This document shows positions 43,057 through 51,993 of a stretch of 64,000 nucleotides of DNA, in pieces. A program made the position numbers and the translations under genes. The stretch comes from SXOA01 sp051004015 (GTDB lineage Bacteria; Planctomycetota; Planctomycetia; Pirellulales; Pirellulaceae), in NCBI GenBank assembly GCA_051004015.1, contig JBPCKT010000138.1, positions 1-64,000 on the forward strand. The letters are read 5' to 3'. Below the pieces are notes generated by a model. It saw only the letters and a list, made by a program, of their open reading frames with translations, ran no database searches and was not told where the DNA came from. Positions within the stretch are counted from its first letter, which is position 1; every line of letters starts with the position of its first letter.

Positions 43057-44061
43057 ATGAGCACCTCCGCCTCCTTCCCGACAACCCGGCTACGCCGCCT
43101 CCGTTATAACCCGTCCGTGCGCGACCTGGTCCGCGAAACGCGGCTTTCGCCGAAGAGCCTCATTCTGCCTCTCTTTGCCCGGACGGGAAAGAACGTCCGC
43201 CAGCCCATCGGTTCGATGCCGCCGCATTGCCAGCTTTCGGTGGACTTGATTGCGGAAGAAGCGCGGGAAGCGCAGAAGCTGGGGATCGGAGGCGTGATCC
43301 TGTTTGGCATTCCGGCGGAGAAGGATTTTCTTGGCAAGGATTCGTACTCCGACCATGGCATCGTGCAACAGGCGGTGAAGGCGGCCAAGGATGCCGCGCC
43401 GGAGCTGCTGGTCATCACTGACGTTTGCTTCTGCGAATACACCAATCATGGGCATTGCGGCGTGGTCGATGACCACACGGGCCGGCAGGACGTGAGTAAC
43501 GATGCCACGCTGGCGCTGCTCGGCAAGCAGGCGCTGAGCCACGCACAGGCGGGCGCGGACATGGTGGCCCCCAGTGGCATGATGGACGGCATGGTCGGGG
43601 CCATTCGCAAGTCGCTCGACGACGGCGGCTTTGAGCATCTGCCGATCATGAGCTACGCCGCCAAGTACGCCAGCGCCTTCTATGGCCCCTTCCGCGAGGC
43701 AGCGGAGAGCACGCCGCAGTTCGGGGACCGGCGAGCGTATCAGATGGACCCTGCCGCCAGCGCGGACCAGGCGCTGCGAGAAGTGGAGCTGGACCTGGCG
43801 GAAGGAGCCGACATTATCATGGTCAAACCGGCTCTCGCATATCTCGACGTGATTCGCCGTGTGACGGACCGATTTCCCGGCGTTCCCATCGCCGCTTACA
43901 ACGTCTCCGGCGAATACAGCATGGTCAAAGCGGCTGCGGAGAAGGGGTGGATTGATGAGCGGGCGATTGCTTTGGAAACGCTCACCGCCATTCAGCGAGC
44001 GGGGGCCAGCATCGTGCTGACTTACTGGGCAAAACAGGTTGCATCGTGGCTGGCGACCTGA
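43057..44061 (+). CDS. hemB: Porphobilinogen synthase (delta-aminolevulinate dehydratase)
   Basis: 334 residues, the second step of tetrapyrrole synthesis: two aminolevulinates give porphobilinogen. Visible: TRLRRLRYNPSVRDLVRETRL, ITDVCFCEYTNHGHCGVV (Cys-rich zinc site, so a zinc-type enzyme), and the two Schiff-base lysines in SYAAKYASAFYGPFREAA and IIMVKPALAYLDVIRR. The C-terminal NVSGEYSMVKAA is conserved. The ATG at 43057 has AAAGGA upstream; an open frame from 42520 is antisense to M81. Heme demand is consistent with the many cytochromes nearby. Confidence 0.95.
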   Translation: MSTSASFPTTRLRRLRYNPSVRDLVRETRLSPKSLILPLFARTGKNVRQPIGSMPPHCQLSVDLIAEEAREAQKLGIGGVILFGIPAEKDFLGKDSYSDHGIVQQAVKAAKDAAPELLVITDVCFCEYTNHGHCGVVDDHTGRQDVSNDATLALLGKQALSHAQAGADMVAPSGMMDGMVGAIRKSLDDGGFEHLPIMSYAAKYASAFYGPFREAAESTPQFGDRRAYQMDPAASADQALREVELDLAEGADIIMVKPALAYLDVIRRVTDRFPGVPIAAYNVSGEYSMVKAAAEKGWIDERAIALETLTAIQRAGASIVLTYWAKQVASWLAT

Positions 44062-44252
44062 AATTGGCGGTTTTTCGACGCGCATGGTCGGTTCTCCTGG
44101 GCTATTTTCTCCAAATTAGCTATTCCCCGCAGATTGCTATGGCATTGGTGGCACCGAGAAGCCTAAAATGTCAATAACTCCTCAAGCGTATGGAGATTGG
44201 CGTTTCGGACGAACCAGGGGCCTGCATTCCATCGATTCAAGAGTAGGCTCCC

Positions 44253-45359
44253 ATGAGAACCGCCCGGCAAGCAGCGAGATTTGGCATCGCCGCGATTGCC
44301 ACCTACCAGCCGCCTTGGATGCTTGGCAACGATTGGTTTGAAGGGACGATTCCGCGGAAGTTCGTCCACCACACGGGAATTCTATCCCGGCCGATTTCGG
44401 AAGAAGATGAAGTGGCGATGGCGGTCCGCGTGGCCGAAATCTTGCAGCGCGACACCGGCTGCGATTGGCGGAATTGTGCCGGTCTGATCTTCGCTTCGCC
44501 GTCATTCATTCCGCGACTCGTCGCCCAGAAGTACCTCGATGGCCAGAGCGCACGCAGTGAGAGGCTAAAGAGCGCGGCTAGGCGGTTCGCTCAGGCAATC
44601 CAGCTCCCGAAATGCCCGCGATTTGCCATCAACTGGTTTTGCAGCGGCTTTGCTCGCGCCATGTCCATCGCTCGGCGGCGAATGGCGAACCTGGCGCCGC
44701 ACCAATTCATCCTCCTCATCAATTCCAACCGCATCAGCCGCATCACGGACTTTGGCTGCGCGCAATCCGGGGCCTTGTTCGGGGATATGGCCACGGCCAC
44801 GCTGCTGGCGAGGGAAGACAGCCCGCAACATCCGACGCACTTCAATTTGCTCTACGCCAATGCCCGGACGCTGCCGGCCGACGGCGCGTTCTTCGATTTT
44901 CACATGCGGGAAAATGTGCTGGTCCCGCAAAAGGGTGGCGGTCGCGAGTATCAGGAACGGCGGCTGGTCTTTTCCTTGAACGGCATGGGGGTGGCCGACG
45001 CCGCTCCGCGAGCCATGGCGTCGGGGATCGAGAACGCCTTGGCGGAAACGCACATTTCCCCCGCCGATATCCGCTTTGTCGTTCCGCACCAGGCCGGTAC
45101 CGGCATCATCCGGCTGGCCGCGATGAAGATTGAGACCCTCGGCATCACGGGAGAGATCATCAACGGCCTGACCAGCGCCGCGGGAAATGTCAGCTCCTGC
45201 TCGATCCCGTTCGCGCTTAAGCAGCACTGGAACCGCCTGGGCGGCATCATCGCCTGTCCGACCGCCGCCGTCGGCCGCCCTGGAATGCTGGAAATGTCTC
45301 AGGGGTGCATCCTGCTGCAAAGCACGCCGCTGCACGGCAAGCTGGCGACTGCGGCTTAG
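44253..45359 (+). CDS. 3-oxoacyl-ACP synthase III-like (FabH-type) protein
   Basis: 368 residues of the thiolase fold. The triad can be placed: Cys in FAINWFCSGFARAM, His in VVPHQAGTGIIRLAAM, Asn in AGNVSSCSIPFAL. The FabH-like 'GD.A.A.LL' segment is present as GDMATATLLARED. Compared with FabH it is longer and lacks strong similarity in the CoA-binding N-terminal region, so it may start a specialised acyl or ketone product. It stands alone between hemB and the redoxin gene. Confidence 0.8.
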   Translation: MRTARQAARFGIAAIATYQPPWMLGNDWFEGTIPRKFVHHTGILSRPISEEDEVAMAVRVAEILQRDTGCDWRNCAGLIFASPSFIPRLVAQKYLDGQSARSERLKSAARRFAQAIQLPKCPRFAINWFCSGFARAMSIARRRMANLAPHQFILLINSNRISRITDFGCAQSGALFGDMATATLLAREDSPQHPTHFNLLYANARTLPADGAFFDFHMRENVLVPQKGGGREYQERRLVFSLNGMGVADAAPRAMASGIENALAETHISPADIRFVVPHQAGTGIIRLAAMKIETLGITGEIINGLTSAAGNVSSCSIPFALKQHWNRLGGIIACPTAAVGRPGMLEMSQGCILLQSTPLHGKLATAA

Positions 45360-45445
45360 CGCGGGGTTTATTCATTTTCCCCCGGCCGGATGGTATGCTG
45401 GTGGGAACCCTCCGCCCCCGCGTTCCTCCACGGGAACTTCCCGCC

Positions 45446-47905
45446 ATGCTGCAATTCTGCTTCCGCGTTCTGTGTTTCGGTTCATGGGGTCTGCTTGTCG
45501 CATCCGCCGCCCTCGCCCAGGAGACTAAACCCGCCGAAGCCGCCAAGCCTGCGGAAGTTGTAAAGCCAGCCGCGCCTACCCCCGCCGCAACTGCGCCGGC
45601 AGCAACTGCTCCCGCTGCCGCGGCAACGCCGGCCGCTCCTTCCGCCGCCACCGGCCCGCTTCCCGGCCATTCCTTCCACGCGGAGGTCTTCAACGAAGGG
45701 CCGCGGCAGAAGGCGTACTTGATGCCGGGAATGCCCAAGATTGTTTTTCCGGTGACGACGAAGGTTCCCGAAGCCCAGCAGTTCATCTGCCAGGGGATCG
45801 GCCAGGTGCATGGCTTCTGGTACTACGAGGCGGAGCGTTCCTTCCGCCAGGCGGCCGCGCTCGACAAGGAATGCGGCATGGCCTACTGGGGAATGGCGAT
45901 GGCGAACAGCGAGAACCAGGACCGGGCCAAAAAGTTCATGGCTGAATGTGTCAAGCACAAGACCGGCCTCAGCGAGCGCGAGCTGATGTACATCGATGCC
46001 CTCGACGCCTACCTCAAGGCGGATGGCAACAAGAAAAAGCAACGGAACGAAGCTTACACGCGGGCGCTGGAGAAGATCCTCTACAAATTCCCGGACGATA
46101 TTGAGGCCCGGGCCTTTCTCGCCTTGCAGCTCTGGAAGAACAGGGACGCGGGCATCCCCATCAGCAGCCACATCGCCATCGACGCCGTGCTCGACCAGGT
46201 CTTTCGCCTGGACCCAATGCATCCGGCTCATCACTACCGCATCCATCTGTGGGACTATGAGCGGGCAGAGAACGCGGTGGACTCGTCCGGCAAGTGCGGC
46301 CAGACCGGCCCGGGCATCGCCCACATGTGGCACATGCCGGGACATATTTATTCCAAGCTGAAGAGGTACGACGATGCCTGTTTTCAGCAGGAAGCTTCCG
46401 CCCGCGTCGACTATGCCCACATGATGCGCGACCGCGTGCTGCCGGACCAAATTCACAACTTCGCCCACAACAACGAATGGTTCATCCGCAACATGATCGC
46501 CTGCGGACGGCTGAAAGACGCCACGGACCTCGCCAGGAACATGTGCGATCTGCCGCGGCATCCCAAGTACAACACGCTCGGCCGCAGTGGCAGCGCCAAC
46601 CTCGGGCGGCAGCGGCTGTTCGATGTGCTGGCGAACTTTGAGCTATGGGATGAGATTGTCGCCCTGAGCAATACGACCTACTTGGAACCGACCGATATCG
46701 AGAACGAGCAGACCAAGCGGCTGCGGCACCTTGGAATGGCTCACTATCGCCGCGGGGAGGTCGCCCAGGGGAATGCCCAGCTCGCCGATCTGCAAAAACG
46801 CCAGGCGGATGAAAAGGCGATTCAGGAAAAGGCGGTCAACGAAGCCGCGGCCAAAGCCACCGCCGAGAAAAAGCCGGAAGCCGACATCACCAAGGCCAAG
46901 GACGAAGCCAAGAAGAAGAACGAAGGGAAAATCAACGAGCTGCAAAAGGGAATTGATGAGCTATCGGGGCATCAACTCGTCGCGGCCGGCAAATTCAAGG
47001 AAGGCCTGGAGCTGCTGCGCAAAGCCGGCGGCGTCGACCAGCGTTACCTGGCCCTCGTCCAGTTCCAGGCAGGTGAAGTCGATCCCGCCATCACCGCCGC
47101 CCGCAACCATGTGAATGGCAACAAGAACGAAGTCCTACCGCTGGCCACGCTCATCGACATCCTCTGGCGAGCTGGCAAAAAGGACGAAGCCAAGACCGCC
47201 TTTGGCGAGTTGCGGGAAATTTCCGGCACCATCGAGCCCGCGGCGCTAACGGCATCGCCGGCTCTGGCTCGTCTCGCTCCGATCGCCAAGGAGCTACAAT
47301 TCCCCGATGACTGGCGTGTCGTGAAGCCGCCCAAGAGCGACGTGGGCATTCGGCCCAGCCTCGATACTCTCGGCCCGTTCCGCTGGCAGCCGACCCCCGC
47401 CGCGAGTTGGACTCTCAAGGACAACAACGGGGCGGACCATTCCCTGGCCGAATTCCAAGGCAAGCCGGTCGTCGTGATTTTCTTCCTGGGGCACGGCTGC
47501 CTGCACTGTGCCCAACAGTTGCAAACGTTCGCCAAGGCCAAGGGGGAATTCGATGCGGCCGGCCTGTCGCTCATCGCCATCAGCAGCGACGACCAGGCGG
47601 GACTCAAGCAATCCATCGACAACTACAAGGACGGCACCTTTCCCATTCCGCTGCTCGCTGACAACACGCTTGGCACCTTCAAGGCTTATCGCTGCTTCGA
47701 CGACTTCGAGAACCAGCCCCTCCACGCCACCTTCTACATCGACGGCGCCGGCCTGGTCCGCTGGCAGGATATCAGTTTCCAACCTTTCACCGACCACAAA
47801 TTCGTGATCGGTGAAGCCAAACGGCTGCTGGGGCAGTCGAGCCAGCCCGCCACCGCAGTAGCGGCCAGCCCGCTGCCACCGGCCCCGGCAAAAGCGGGCA
47901 ACTAA
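45446..47905 (+). CDS. Secreted TPR-redoxin protein
   Basis: 819 residues. The signal peptide MLQFCFRVLCFGSWGLLVASAALAQ is followed by an Ala/Pro-rich linker (about 25-70), a helical TPR-like region (about 95-560) and a C-terminal AhpC/TSA-type redoxin (about 655-795) with the active-site CLHC in FFLGHGCLHCAQQL. Lys/Glu-rich coiled coil lies at about 465-505. Unlike the 2989-4947 protein, both redox cysteines are kept. It probably acts as a periplasmic thiol oxidoreductase with a protein-binding scaffold. Confidence 0.85.
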   Translation: MLQFCFRVLCFGSWGLLVASAALAQETKPAEAAKPAEVVKPAAPTPAATAPAATAPAAAATPAAPSAATGPLPGHSFHAEVFNEGPRQKAYLMPGMPKIVFPVTTKVPEAQQFICQGIGQVHGFWYYEAERSFRQAAALDKECGMAYWGMAMANSENQDRAKKFMAECVKHKTGLSERELMYIDALDAYLKADGNKKKQRNEAYTRALEKILYKFPDDIEARAFLALQLWKNRDAGIPISSHIAIDAVLDQVFRLDPMHPAHHYRIHLWDYERAENAVDSSGKCGQTGPGIAHMWHMPGHIYSKLKRYDDACFQQEASARVDYAHMMRDRVLPDQIHNFAHNNEWFIRNMIACGRLKDATDLARNMCDLPRHPKYNTLGRSGSANLGRQRLFDVLANFELWDEIVALSNTTYLEPTDIENEQTKRLRHLGMAHYRRGEVAQGNAQLADLQKRQADEKAIQEKAVNEAAAKATAEKKPEADITKAKDEAKKKNEGKINELQKGIDELSGHQLVAAGKFKEGLELLRKAGGVDQRYLALVQFQAGEVDPAITAARNHVNGNKNEVLPLATLIDILWRAGKKDEAKTAFGELREISGTIEPAALTASPALARLAPIAKELQFPDDWRVVKPPKSDVGIRPSLDTLGPFRWQPTPAASWTLKDNNGADHSLAEFQGKPVVVIFFLGHGCLHCAQQLQTFAKAKGEFDAAGLSLIAISSDDQAGLKQSIDNYKDGTFPIPLLADNTLGTFKAYRCFDDFENQPLHATFYIDGAGLVRWQDISFQPFTDHKFVIGEAKRLLGQSSQPATAVAASPLPPAPAKAGN

Positions 47906-47929
47906 TGGGCGTACCACCCGATTCTTGCG

Positions 47930-50110
47930 CTACGGCTTTGAATTACCGGAATCGACCTTGGCTGCCTTAGCCGGGCGCGTGTCGAGGATTTGCTCCAGAA
48001 TGGTCATACGGGTCTTGGCCTCCCTATTGGCGGCAAGGGCAGCGTTAATCCCGCCACTCCCGTCACTGTTGTAAAGCCCCGTGCTCATCTCTAGCTGCGC
48101 GCCTTCCCTGGCGACCTCGGCAATCTTCCGCAGAAGTTGTTCCTTGCGCTGGGCGGCGGACAGGGCCAGCTTGGCGGCGACGAGCTCATGTTGGCTAATG
48201 CCGTTCGCACCTTCCAGTCTCGCATTTTCCGCCACCCTTGCTTCCGCAGCTTCCAGCACGCCGACGGCATCGGCATAGGAAGTGGCCAGCGACACCAAGT
48301 CCAGTTGCTGTGCATCCTTATGCAGGTTCGGCTCACGGGCAATCGGCTCACCGGGGATAACACCGTTCTGTCCTGGTCCTAAAGACGGTACATAGGTCCG
48401 CCTGGGCGGTGTTACGGCCGATGTCCGGTTCTCGGCGATGGGGTTGCCGGTTGCGGCATCCAGAACTCGAGTGCGGTGCAACGAATTGCTGATCATCTTG
48501 GCGGGTTGCCCCTTCTCGTCGGTCGTCCAGACTTCGGTTGACGACGAGCCATCGCCATTGTCCCGCAAAATCGTGATCGTCTTTACTGCTGCCTGTTGCT
48601 TCGTCGTGTTCCGTTTGGCTTCCAGCCCCCGCAGCTTGGCTTGCAACTGCTTGATTTCCGCAAGCAGGGCGGCCTCTTCAGCGCTAAGAGGGACTTCCAC
48701 CACGGTCGGAAGCGTGATGCGAGGAACCCAGATTGGGCGCGCTACTGCCGGCGGCGTGGCTCCAGGCAGCGTGGGAAGAGGCGGTGTTAGGGGGACGGGC
48801 GTGTTCGACGCGCCAGGTGGTGTAGCGACCGCAGGGGGCGCACTGGCGGGGGGCAGCACGTCGTCCGGCACAAGAGCCGGCGGCTCAACCGCGCGGGGCG
48901 CGGTTTGGCCGGCAACCGGGCGAACTCCGGCCAGCGATGCGGCGAGCGCCACCGACCCGGCCAGGGCCGAGAGGGAGGCGAGTCGCCAGGGGAGCGAGGT
49001 TTTGGTACTTAAGGGTTTCTCACGCGCGAGCAACATGTGCATTCTCCTGTAGAACTGCGAAGGGGAAGAAAACAGACCCGTCACACCAACGAGAGGGATG
49101 GCGCTCTGGCCGGTGCACCTGGCCAAAGCCACCAGTTCCTCGACATACGTTTCTTTTCCGGTTTGCCACGCCGCCCAGTCATCCGCCACTAATTCCGCCG
49201 CCAATTGCGACTCGCGGCGGAGCCACCAGTACAGCGGATGGGCATAGAGCAGCGGCAGCGCGGCGCAAAACAGCAGGTTCCCTTGGGAATCCTGCTGAGC
49301 GATGTGTCCCAGCTCATGCAGCAGGATCGTCTCGAGCTGCGACTTGTTCTCCTGCCGGCAAAGCGACCGCGGCAGCACCACGACCGGCCAGAGCACTCCC
49401 CATGTCAGCGGCCGAGTACACAAGTGGCTGACAATTAGTTGCGGAGCAACGATGCCCGATTGCTTGGCCAGTATGCGATATTGCTTCGCCAGCCACTCCG
49501 GCGGCGATTCCCCGGTCTGGCGAATGCGAAGGAGCAGCCCATGACCGGCGAGTATCCAAAGGACGCAGAGGGCAGCGCCGGCCAGATAAGCGCCGGTACA
49601 CAGGCCGGCGAGCTGGGTGCGGTCCAATTTCCAGGCGGGGGGAGTTGAAGGGATTGATGCCGCGGACTGGCCAGGCCATTCTTCCGAAGGTGACGCGAAG
49701 TAGGTTGGGCTTCCTAGCCCATCCGGGACGATCTGGAAAGACCGTCCTACATCTGCCTCTTGTGTGTTCGCATCCTCTATCACCCATTCCGTTATCTCTG
49801 GAAGCAAGATTGGCTCCGTGTCATAAATTCGCGCTAGTAGCGGTTCCGTTGTCTCTAGCGCCACCAGTGACTCTGGCGCAGCCGCTTGCGGTTTCGCGAG
49901 GAAGAAATGCTCCGGCAATAACCGTGGCAGCGGAAACAGGGCCAGCACCATCCAACCCAGCACCCCCGCAATCGTCAATTCGGAGATCCTCTGGCGATGG
50001 ATCGGAGACTTGCAGAGCAGGACCGCTCCACAGCCCAGGGATAACAACAAGGTGCTTCCCGCCACGAGGAGCACTGCGTTCTGAGCAATCAGAAGTAGCA
50101 AATCGTTCAC
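47930..50110 (-). CDS. M56/BlaR1-like membrane metallopeptidase
   Basis: 726 residues. Transmembrane helices at about 10-32, 45-65, 175-200 and later, and a zinc peptidase motif HELGH near 267 in LLHELGHIAQQDSQG, with the third ligand in AAELVADDWA. The C-terminal part has a Pro-rich stretch, a coiled coil (LAEIKQLQAKLRGLEAKRN) and helices. No penicillin-binding sensor domain is seen, so the signal is unknown. The gene overlaps blaI-like by 4 bp. In BlaR-BlaI systems the peptidase triggers cleavage of the repressor. Confidence 0.85.
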   Translation of the reverse strand: MNDLLLLIAQNAVLLVAGSTLLLSLGCGAVLLCKSPIHRQRISELTIAGVLGWMVLALFPLPRLLPEHFFLAKPQAAAPESLVALETTEPLLARIYDTEPILLPEITEWVIEDANTQEADVGRSFQIVPDGLGSPTYFASPSEEWPGQSAASIPSTPPAWKLDRTQLAGLCTGAYLAGAALCVLWILAGHGLLLRIRQTGESPPEWLAKQYRILAKQSGIVAPQLIVSHLCTRPLTWGVLWPVVVLPRSLCRQENKSQLETILLHELGHIAQQDSQGNLLFCAALPLLYAHPLYWWLRRESQLAAELVADDWAAWQTGKETYVEELVALARCTGQSAIPLVGVTGLFSSPSQFYRRMHMLLAREKPLSTKTSLPWRLASLSALAGSVALAASLAGVRPVAGQTAPRAVEPPALVPDDVLPPASAPPAVATPPGASNTPVPLTPPLPTLPGATPPAVARPIWVPRITLPTVVEVPLSAEEAALLAEIKQLQAKLRGLEAKRNTTKQQAAVKTITILRDNGDGSSSTEVWTTDEKGQPAKMISNSLHRTRVLDAATGNPIAENRTSAVTPPRRTYVPSLGPGQNGVIPGEPIAREPNLHKDAQQLDLVSLATSYADAVGVLEAAEARVAENARLEGANGISQHELVAAKLALSAAQRKEQLLRKIAEVAREGAQLEMSTGLYNSDGSGGINAALAANREAKTRMTILEQILDTRPAKAAKVDSGNSKP

Positions 50111-50520
50111 GGTGCGGACTCCTTCTTGCGGGAAGTCTTGCCTTTGTTCGCCTTCGCCTCCGCCAGTAATTCCTCCAGTCGAGCGAGCTCATCCTTGGTG
50201 GGCTGCCGGAGAGAGAGGATGCTTTGCACGAGCTGGTCCATCGCGCCGTCGAACGCGCGGGTCAGGAGCTGCTCGGCCATCCGCTGCGTGGTCTGCTGCC
50301 GCTGGTAGGTCGGCTGGTAGATGAAGGTCCGTCCTTCCAGCCGATGCGACACCAGCCCTTTGTCTTCCATGGTGCGGAGGAACGCCTGCACCGTGTTCTG
50401 CACAATCGGCAGCCGCTGGCGCAATTCCTCGTAGACGTCGCGAACGGTCGCCTCCCCGCGGTCCCACAGGACCTTGAGGATTTCCAGCTCCCGCTCGGTA
50501 GGATTCAGCTTCTCGGCCAT
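50107..50520 (-). CDS. BlaI/MecI/CopY-family repressor
   Basis: 137 residues. A winged-helix N-terminal domain (NPTERELEILKVLWDRGEATVRDVYEEL, then VQNTVQAFLRTMEDKGLVSHR) typical of BlaI, followed by the dimerisation and cleavage region (RMAEQLLTRAFDGAMDQLV) and a Lys-rich tail. It should bind palindromic operators upstream and repress itself and the overlapping peptidase gene. A palindrome CTTAGTTTTCTAAG lies 31 bp before its start. Confidence 0.93.
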   Translation of the reverse strand: MAEKLNPTERELEILKVLWDRGEATVRDVYEELRQRLPIVQNTVQAFLRTMEDKGLVSHRLEGRTFIYQPTYQRQQTTQRMAEQLLTRAFDGAMDQLVQSILSLRQPTKDELARLEELLAEAKANKGKTSRKKESAP

Positions 50521-50550
50521 GCTCTCCTCGCTATCGCCTAGAGTCTTACG

Positions 50551-50564
50551 CTTAGTTTTCTAAG
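50551..50564. promoter_or_regulatory. Candidate BlaI-type operator
   Basis: The palindrome CTTAGTTTTCTAAG (arms CTTAG/CTAAG) lies 31 bp upstream of the repressor start, where an autorepression operator would be expected. A nearby TAAGCTTA palindrome overlaps it. The match to a known operator consensus has not been tested. Confidence 0.45.
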
Positions 50565-50631
50565 CTTACTAATGGTTTTATCGCAAGTCAAGACCTGCCC
50601 AAGATTTTTTTAGCCGCCAAGAAAAGTACCC

Positions 50632-50678
50632 ATCTCGCTCCGCGAGATGAAGTCCTCACGCGGCGAGTGAGGAGTACT
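50632..50678. repeat. Two hairpins after the GH5 gene, related to family 3
   Basis: ATCTCGCTCCGCGAGAT (50632-50648) and AGTCCTCAC...GTGAGGAGTACT (50651-50678). The second shares the AGTNCTCAC layout of family 3. They lie just after the 3' end of the GH5 gene and may slow transcription there, though no T run follows on the coding strand. Confidence 0.6.
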
Positions 50679-50683
50679 TTGGG

Positions 50684-51799
50684 TCACTCCCCGCGCATCT
50701 TTTTCCCGTTCTTTTCAAACCACTCCAGCCACGCCAGCACCAGGGCGTCGCTGAAGGTCTTGCCTTGCCGCAACTCCGCGGGGGTCTTTCCCCAGTAGAA
50801 GCCGACCCAGCCATCGGCGTGCTCGCGAGAGGCGAAGAGGAACTGCTCGAATTCGTCGAGCGGGGCGTGCAGGATGAAGGTTTCTTCGATGACAACCGGC
50901 TTGCCGGCTTTGGCAAAGCCTTTGAGGGTCTCAAGGTCCTCGGTGAGTTTTCCCTTCTTGGGATAGAGATGGATGCAGAGGAAGTCGAGCTCCGGGGCGA
51001 TTTTCTCGGGCACAAAGCCGCTGGTGAGGCCGGGGCGGTCGAGGCTCCAGTCGACCAGACCAATGGTGACGAGATGCCGCTGATCGACTTCGCGGATGGC
51101 GGCCACAAGTTGCTTCGTCCAGGCCTGGGCCACGTCCGGCCGAGGGCGGCCGGCCTGGTCGAGCGAAATGCACTGCACAAAGTGCTTGCCTCCGAACGGC
51201 GGGCCGAGCCAGTCCTTCTCCTTCCGCTTGCCGCCGGGAACCACCGGCTCGTTCATCAGGTCGTAGCAGAAGATAGCGGGGCTTTCGGCGCAGGTCTTGG
51301 CGACCGCCCGCCAGAATGTCGCCTGTGCCTTCCAGCGGCCCGCTTCGTCAAGCTCGTCATACCAGGCGGGAGCGTCCTGCTTGTGATAGCAGCCCAGGCC
51401 GGTCAAATCGATGTAGATGCCGGTCTTCTCCGCCAGTGAAAGCAGTTTCTTGAGCTGGGCCAGCGATTTCTCATTCGGCCTATCCGCCGCTTCCATGAAC
51501 TTGCCGAACTGGATGTGGATCCGCGCCACATTCGCCCCCAGCTCCTTCATCTCGCCAAAATCCGCCTCCACCTTCGGCCACTCCTCTCCCCAGTAATCTT
51601 CAATCAGCCTACCGTCCTCGTCGTGGTCGTAGTTGAAGCCCCAGGGGACGAATTTTTGGCCAGTGTCCTTGGAGATGAAGCCGGTGTTGTCCTTGGCGAC
51701 TTCAATCAGCGAGAGTCGAACTGGCTCACCCGCCGAAACAGCGAGCGTGGGTATCAGCACGATCGCCTGGCAAACGGTCAAAAGGAAGAGATAGCGCAT
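50684..51799 (-). CDS. Glycoside hydrolase family 5-like secreted enzyme
   Basis: 371 residues with signal peptide (MRYLFLLTVCQAIVLIPTLAVSAG). TIM-barrel GH5-like features: FVPWGFNYDHD, MKELGANVARIHIQFGKFM, CYDLMNEPVVPGG (general acid Glu in NEP), and the nucleophile region KPVVIEETFIL. Probably hydrolyses a mannan or glucan chain in the periplasm or outside. The start at 51799 is chosen for the signal peptide. It is divergent from the transporter gene 195 bp away, and a sugar-use set (GH5, MFS, mutase) is suggested. Confidence 0.85.
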   Translation of the reverse strand: MRYLFLLTVCQAIVLIPTLAVSAGEPVRLSLIEVAKDNTGFISKDTGQKFVPWGFNYDHDEDGRLIEDYWGEEWPKVEADFGEMKELGANVARIHIQFGKFMEAADRPNEKSLAQLKKLLSLAEKTGIYIDLTGLGCYHKQDAPAWYDELDEAGRWKAQATFWRAVAKTCAESPAIFCYDLMNEPVVPGGKRKEKDWLGPPFGGKHFVQCISLDQAGRPRPDVAQAWTKQLVAAIREVDQRHLVTIGLVDWSLDRPGLTSGFVPEKIAPELDFLCIHLYPKKGKLTEDLETLKGFAKAGKPVVIEETFILHAPLDEFEQFLFASREHADGWVGFYWGKTPAELRQGKTFSDALVLAWLEWFEKNGKKMRGE

Positions 51800-51993
51800 G
51801 GAGATAGCTCTTGATGATTCCGCGGACGAGGAATTACCGGGCAAGTGTCCCATTCTACGCGACATTTTACCCGCGCGCTTGCTGGTGGCTCTGCGCGTCG
51901 GCGGCTACAATGCCGGGGCCTTGGCGGACAACGGGTCCGCACGGCTCCCGCCTGATTTTCCAGCCAGGTGCTTCCGCTAATCGCACAGAGCCC